Positions 61,166 through 64,000 of a stretch of 64,000 bases of DNA are shown one piece after another. The notes under the pieces were generated by a model. That model made no database searches. It was not told where the DNA came from and saw only the letters and a list, made by a program, of their open reading frames with translations. Source of the DNA: Sciurus carolinensis (taxonomy: Eukaryota; Chordata; Mammalia; Rodentia; Sciuridae); the NCBI RefSeq assembly GCF_902686445.1, contig NC_062228.1, forward strand, positions 67,870,648-67,934,647, given 5' to 3'. The stretch's first letter is position 1. Every line of letters starts with the position of its first letter. Both the position numbers and the translations under genes were made by a program.

Positions 61166-61965
61166 TTCTGGCCACCAGTTACTACCTTCACTGGAGGCCA
61201 TAATTTGATTCATGTCTGACCTAATGCTGGCCCCTTTCGCGAGCTCACATCCCTCTACTGCTGCTCCACTCCACACCCAGCCTCACCTGAACCCGTCTTC
61301 CCAAGGACTGGGTCTGAAGTCCCCCAGCACTTTCTGTCTGACCACTTTCTCCCCTTAAATTCTGACCATTGTTAGCTCACAGTTGTACTAAATATGCCTG
61401 AGCAAGGTCACTCCATCCTGACATAGTGTCCTTCTGACTAAGGTCTGCCTGGCCTCTGGAATGGAGAAATGCAGTCCCTCATTTGACAGTAATCCCCTGC
61501 AGTATCCAATGCTGGCATGTCTTCAGGCTTCCCAAGCCACTCTGTTTCTTCCACATCATCTCCAGTCCCACTTTTTCCTGATTCCTGTGGGGCCTGAAAG
61601 TCCGTCACACCTCTAGGACACTGATCTAGTTGCAGGCCCATGCTGGTTAACCTGTGACTACAGAGGAGAACTTTGGTGGACACCCCAGCCCATGGAAGCT
61701 CACCACAACTGCTACCATCCTTGTAGCCCCAGAGCTTGGATCTCTAGCACTGTGATGTTCATTCTCCAAGGAGACCATGGAGAGCAATTGCATCAGTGTC
61801 TGCATTATGACTCAGGCACTGCCAGGATCCCAGACTCCTTCACAACCAGTGATGGATGGGACCTTCTGCAATGGGCACATGTCCTGAGGAGCTCTTGCTG
61901 GGAATATGACACCATCCAGCAACCAGAAGAAACAGGAAATTGAAGGAGGTCAGGAAGCATAACCC
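61166..61965. other. 3' flank of the V1R gene
   Basis: No gene or named repeat seen. I did not find a convincing AATAAA close after the V1R stop on the minus strand. Confidence 0.4.
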
Positions 61966-62907
61966 TTAGAGCTCTCTGACTGTGCCTGGACAGCTTGTCA
62001 ACTGACAGCAGCAACCAGAGTAGAGCCTGGAAACTGAGGTGTAGTGACTAAGGAGCAGCAAGCGACAGAAGGATGGGAAATATGTGGCCATTGCCACATT
62101 GGTGTGGACCAACCACCTCATGGCTCCATCCACCAGAGCCATGTATGTGCTCAAGATGGCGGAGGTCAAGTACGAGAGCACAAAGCTGCTCACCAGGGCG
62201 AGGATGCTGTGGGTGGCCCTGCTCTCAGGAACAGACCTGGAAGGCAAGGACCTGTGGATGTGCTGGACCCTCTTCTTGTGCCTGGACAGGACAACTACCA
62301 TGGAGACACTGGCCCACATCATGAGTCCCAAACACAGGATATCAGTAGAGGCCAACAGGGCTGAATAAAATGTAGCAAATTGTCTCCTGGGCGTTCTGAC
62401 AGCACAATAGTCAAAATCCCTCATCCCAGTGAGATTTCTGCCACCCCTTATGTCCATCACATTGATGGGAATGAGGACATTCACCAGAATGTGCAGGACC
62501 CAGCACAGGCACAGGGAGGGCCGGATGACCTTGGGGGATCTAATCCTGAGCTGCGCCCACTTGGAGTTACTGGGGCTGATGGTGATGGCCTGAAAGATAC
62601 TCAAGAGGCATGGGGAGCCGAGCGATACCCCCCTGGCCACTCTGTGGAAATAGAAGACAAGTTTACAAGTGACATCATCTAGGGAATGATCGAGGCCGAA
62701 GGCCACCATTGTCTGAGGGACACCTTTACAGAGGAGAGCCATGAAGTTGGCCCAGGCCAGGTTCCTGAGAATCAGATCTGTGGGCTTCACCCTGTTCCCA
62801 GCGAGGTCACTGAGCACAGCACAGCAGAGGAAGGTAGAGTTGCCCAGGATGCCCACTGCAGTCTGGAACAGGAAGACGAGTCCAATAGCCAAGTCTCTAG
62901 AAGCCAT
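61966..62907 (-). CDS. Vomeronasal type-1 receptor (V1R), intact single-exon frame
   Basis: 313 residues, close to the usual 300-320 of V1Rs, uninterrupted, with stop. V1Rs are seven-span G-protein-coupled receptors of basal vomeronasal neurons that detect small volatile or steroid cues and signal through Gi2 and TRPC2. Spans by hydrophobicity: TM1 7-30 (with GN at 22-23), TM2 45-70, TM3 82-108, TM4 128-150, TM5 178-206, TM6 235-258, TM7 268-288. Typical V1R marks: KPTDLILRNLAWANFMALLC (41-60), KGVPQT (61-66), HRVARGVSLGSPCLLSIFQA (88-107), Cys81 and Cys168 for the usual disulfide, N-glycosylation site NLT (158-160) in the second outer loop, and HKKRVQHIH (210-218) in the third inner loop. 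The first Met is chosen because TM1 starts a few residues later. The C-tail is cysteine-rich and a little longer than in many V1Rs; the TM7 end (SFCRLLLLSHYTSV) departs from the usual SPFVL pattern. Non-coding 5' exons cannot be seen. Confidence 0.93.
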   Translation of the reverse strand: MASRDLAIGLVFLFQTAVGILGNSTFLCCAVLSDLAGNRVKPTDLILRNLAWANFMALLCKGVPQTMVAFGLDHSLDDVTCKLVFYFHRVARGVSLGSPCLLSIFQAITISPSNSKWAQLRIRSPKVIRPSLCLCWVLHILVNVLIPINVMDIRGGRNLTGMRDFDYCAVRTPRRQFATFYSALLASTDILCLGLMMWASVSMVVVLSRHKKRVQHIHRSLPSRSVPESRATHSILALVSSFVLSYLTSAILSTYMALVDGAMRWLVHTNVAMATYFPSFCRLLLLSHYTSVSRLYSGCCCQLTSCPGTVREL

Positions 62908-64000
62908 GTGTCACGTTCCTGGGGAGCGTCCCTCTCTGCCAGGGTCAGAGGTCCCCTGACACACTCACAGGGTGGTTTTCTTGGCAGTGTGTGCACCACT
63001 GTTCTCCCCAACATCCACAGTCTCTCAGTCACCATGAGGCCTGTCTTTCACAGGAGCTGCCTGGTCCGGTGTGCCCTGCTATGTGGATACAGCTGACTTA
63101 GTGGGAACCGTGGCAAAAGCCCCATCTGCCACTCTTACCAGGGGCTGACACTTCCCCCAGTGCTGCTGGATAACCCCCAATTATAATCTCACAGCAACCC
63201 TGAATGAGAGTCCCATCTGGTGAGACCTCCTTCAGGTGAACATCCCTGTGTCCACAGATGCTGAAGATGTTCCAATCCTAGCACTGCACTGTCCAGAGGC
63301 CAGGACTTGGCAGAGCCCTGGGTGTCCAACTCAAGGAGCACAGTTACCCCTGCACACATGAGGGCAGGTGACAGTCCCCTCTGCACACCCTTGTCCCAGC
63401 CGGCATGTGGCAAACATGTCCCTCTTCCATTTTCCTCTGCAGTCTATCTTCTGTTCTGCTCTCCTGCTGATTAATTTCTCATTAATCCAATTTAAAGTTA
63501 TATAGGCCTATATTATGAGTGCAAAAAATGTGATAAAATCTAAAAATGAAAGAAAAGAACAAACTTACCTTAATATTGAAATACTGGATGATCTAGTTGC
63601 TCCGTGTTAAGATGGTATTAGAAGACCCTTAACCAATTCGTCATGAAATAAAGTATAATTATTAATATCTAGAAAATAGTCAACCATATTGCCTCTGTCT
63701 GAACATGCCAGGCACGGAGTGGAGCTCACGTGAATCCTTGTAAGTAGCATGCTTCATATGCAGGTAATGTAATCTCTGCTGTACTACTGTTTGCTAACGG
63801 ACAGGCCAACAATGGAAGGGACAATTCTGTCAGATACCCAGTCTGCAGGTAAGCCCAGAGGGATCTGGGAGAAATGGGCTTTCTCTTCTGTGCAAATGCA
63901 ACAGCAGGGATGTGGGTGAAGTCTGGGAGACATTAGAGAGACCTCATTAGGGCCTCCTTAATTGGAACTACAGGTATCTGATCCTTCTGTGTTTGATGCA
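62908..64000. other. 5' flank of the V1R gene
   Basis: Upstream of the V1R on its strand. No gene, repeat or clear promoter element identified; the last 500 bp are AT-rich. Confidence 0.4.

Noticed and set aside
60705..61219. Proline/glutamine-rich 169-codon protein
   Set aside because: Its composition is fully accounted for by the CAGCCC low-complexity stretch.

Overview
This is non-coding-rich mammalian nuclear DNA, almost certainly from a rodent of the squirrel family (ground squirrel or marmot type). The evidence is (i) many copies of one L1 lineage with a shared 3' UTR, (ii) dimeric B1-ID SINEs and a free ID-type SINE whose box A/B text is typical of sciurids, and (iii) vomeronasal type-1 receptor (V1R) sequences. 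The species call is inference; the mammal/rodent call is firm. There are no bacterial-style operons, CRISPR arrays or tRNA genes. I can support only one intact host protein gene: a 313-codon V1R on the minus strand at 61966-62907. Almost everything else is retroelement, pseudogene or tandem repeat.

Layout. 1-2.9 kb: mostly unrecognised, with a MaLR-like LTR. 2.9-13.3 kb: a complete but degenerate minus-strand class I (gamma-like) provirus with LTRs, 5-bp target duplication CAGGC, tRNA-Phe-type primer site, gag and env remnants and essentially no pol; a twin-primed L1 sits inside it. 14.2-32.8 kb: one MORC3 processed pseudogene, with 5' part, 3' end, poly(A) tail and target duplication still visible, split by a stack of L1s. 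These are a minus L1 (16.58-18.78 and 25.62-26.81 kb), a nearly full-length plus L1 nested inside it (18777-25603, 15-bp TSD), a second minus L1 (26.8-32.1 kb) and an 80-bp micro-insertion. 33.4-35.5 kb: plus L1 fragment. 35.9-44.9 kb: a 29-30-bp minisatellite of roughly a hundred units into which a betaretrovirus-like provirus (36126-41692, 6-bp TSD ACATGG) has inserted. 45-64 kb: a V1R neighbourhood holding a V1R pseudogene (48694-49710) with a striking fold-back palindrome, a 74-bp minisatellite, several SINEs, old L1 fragments and the intact V1R gene.

Functionally, the V1R would act as a pheromone-sensing G-protein-coupled receptor in the vomeronasal organ. The retroelement genes all carry stops or frameshifts and are not expected to act as units, although some segments (integrase core, env TM half, L1 endonuclease half) remain open. 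The main value of the window is its layered insertion history, several steps of which are proven by target-site duplications readable directly in the sequence.
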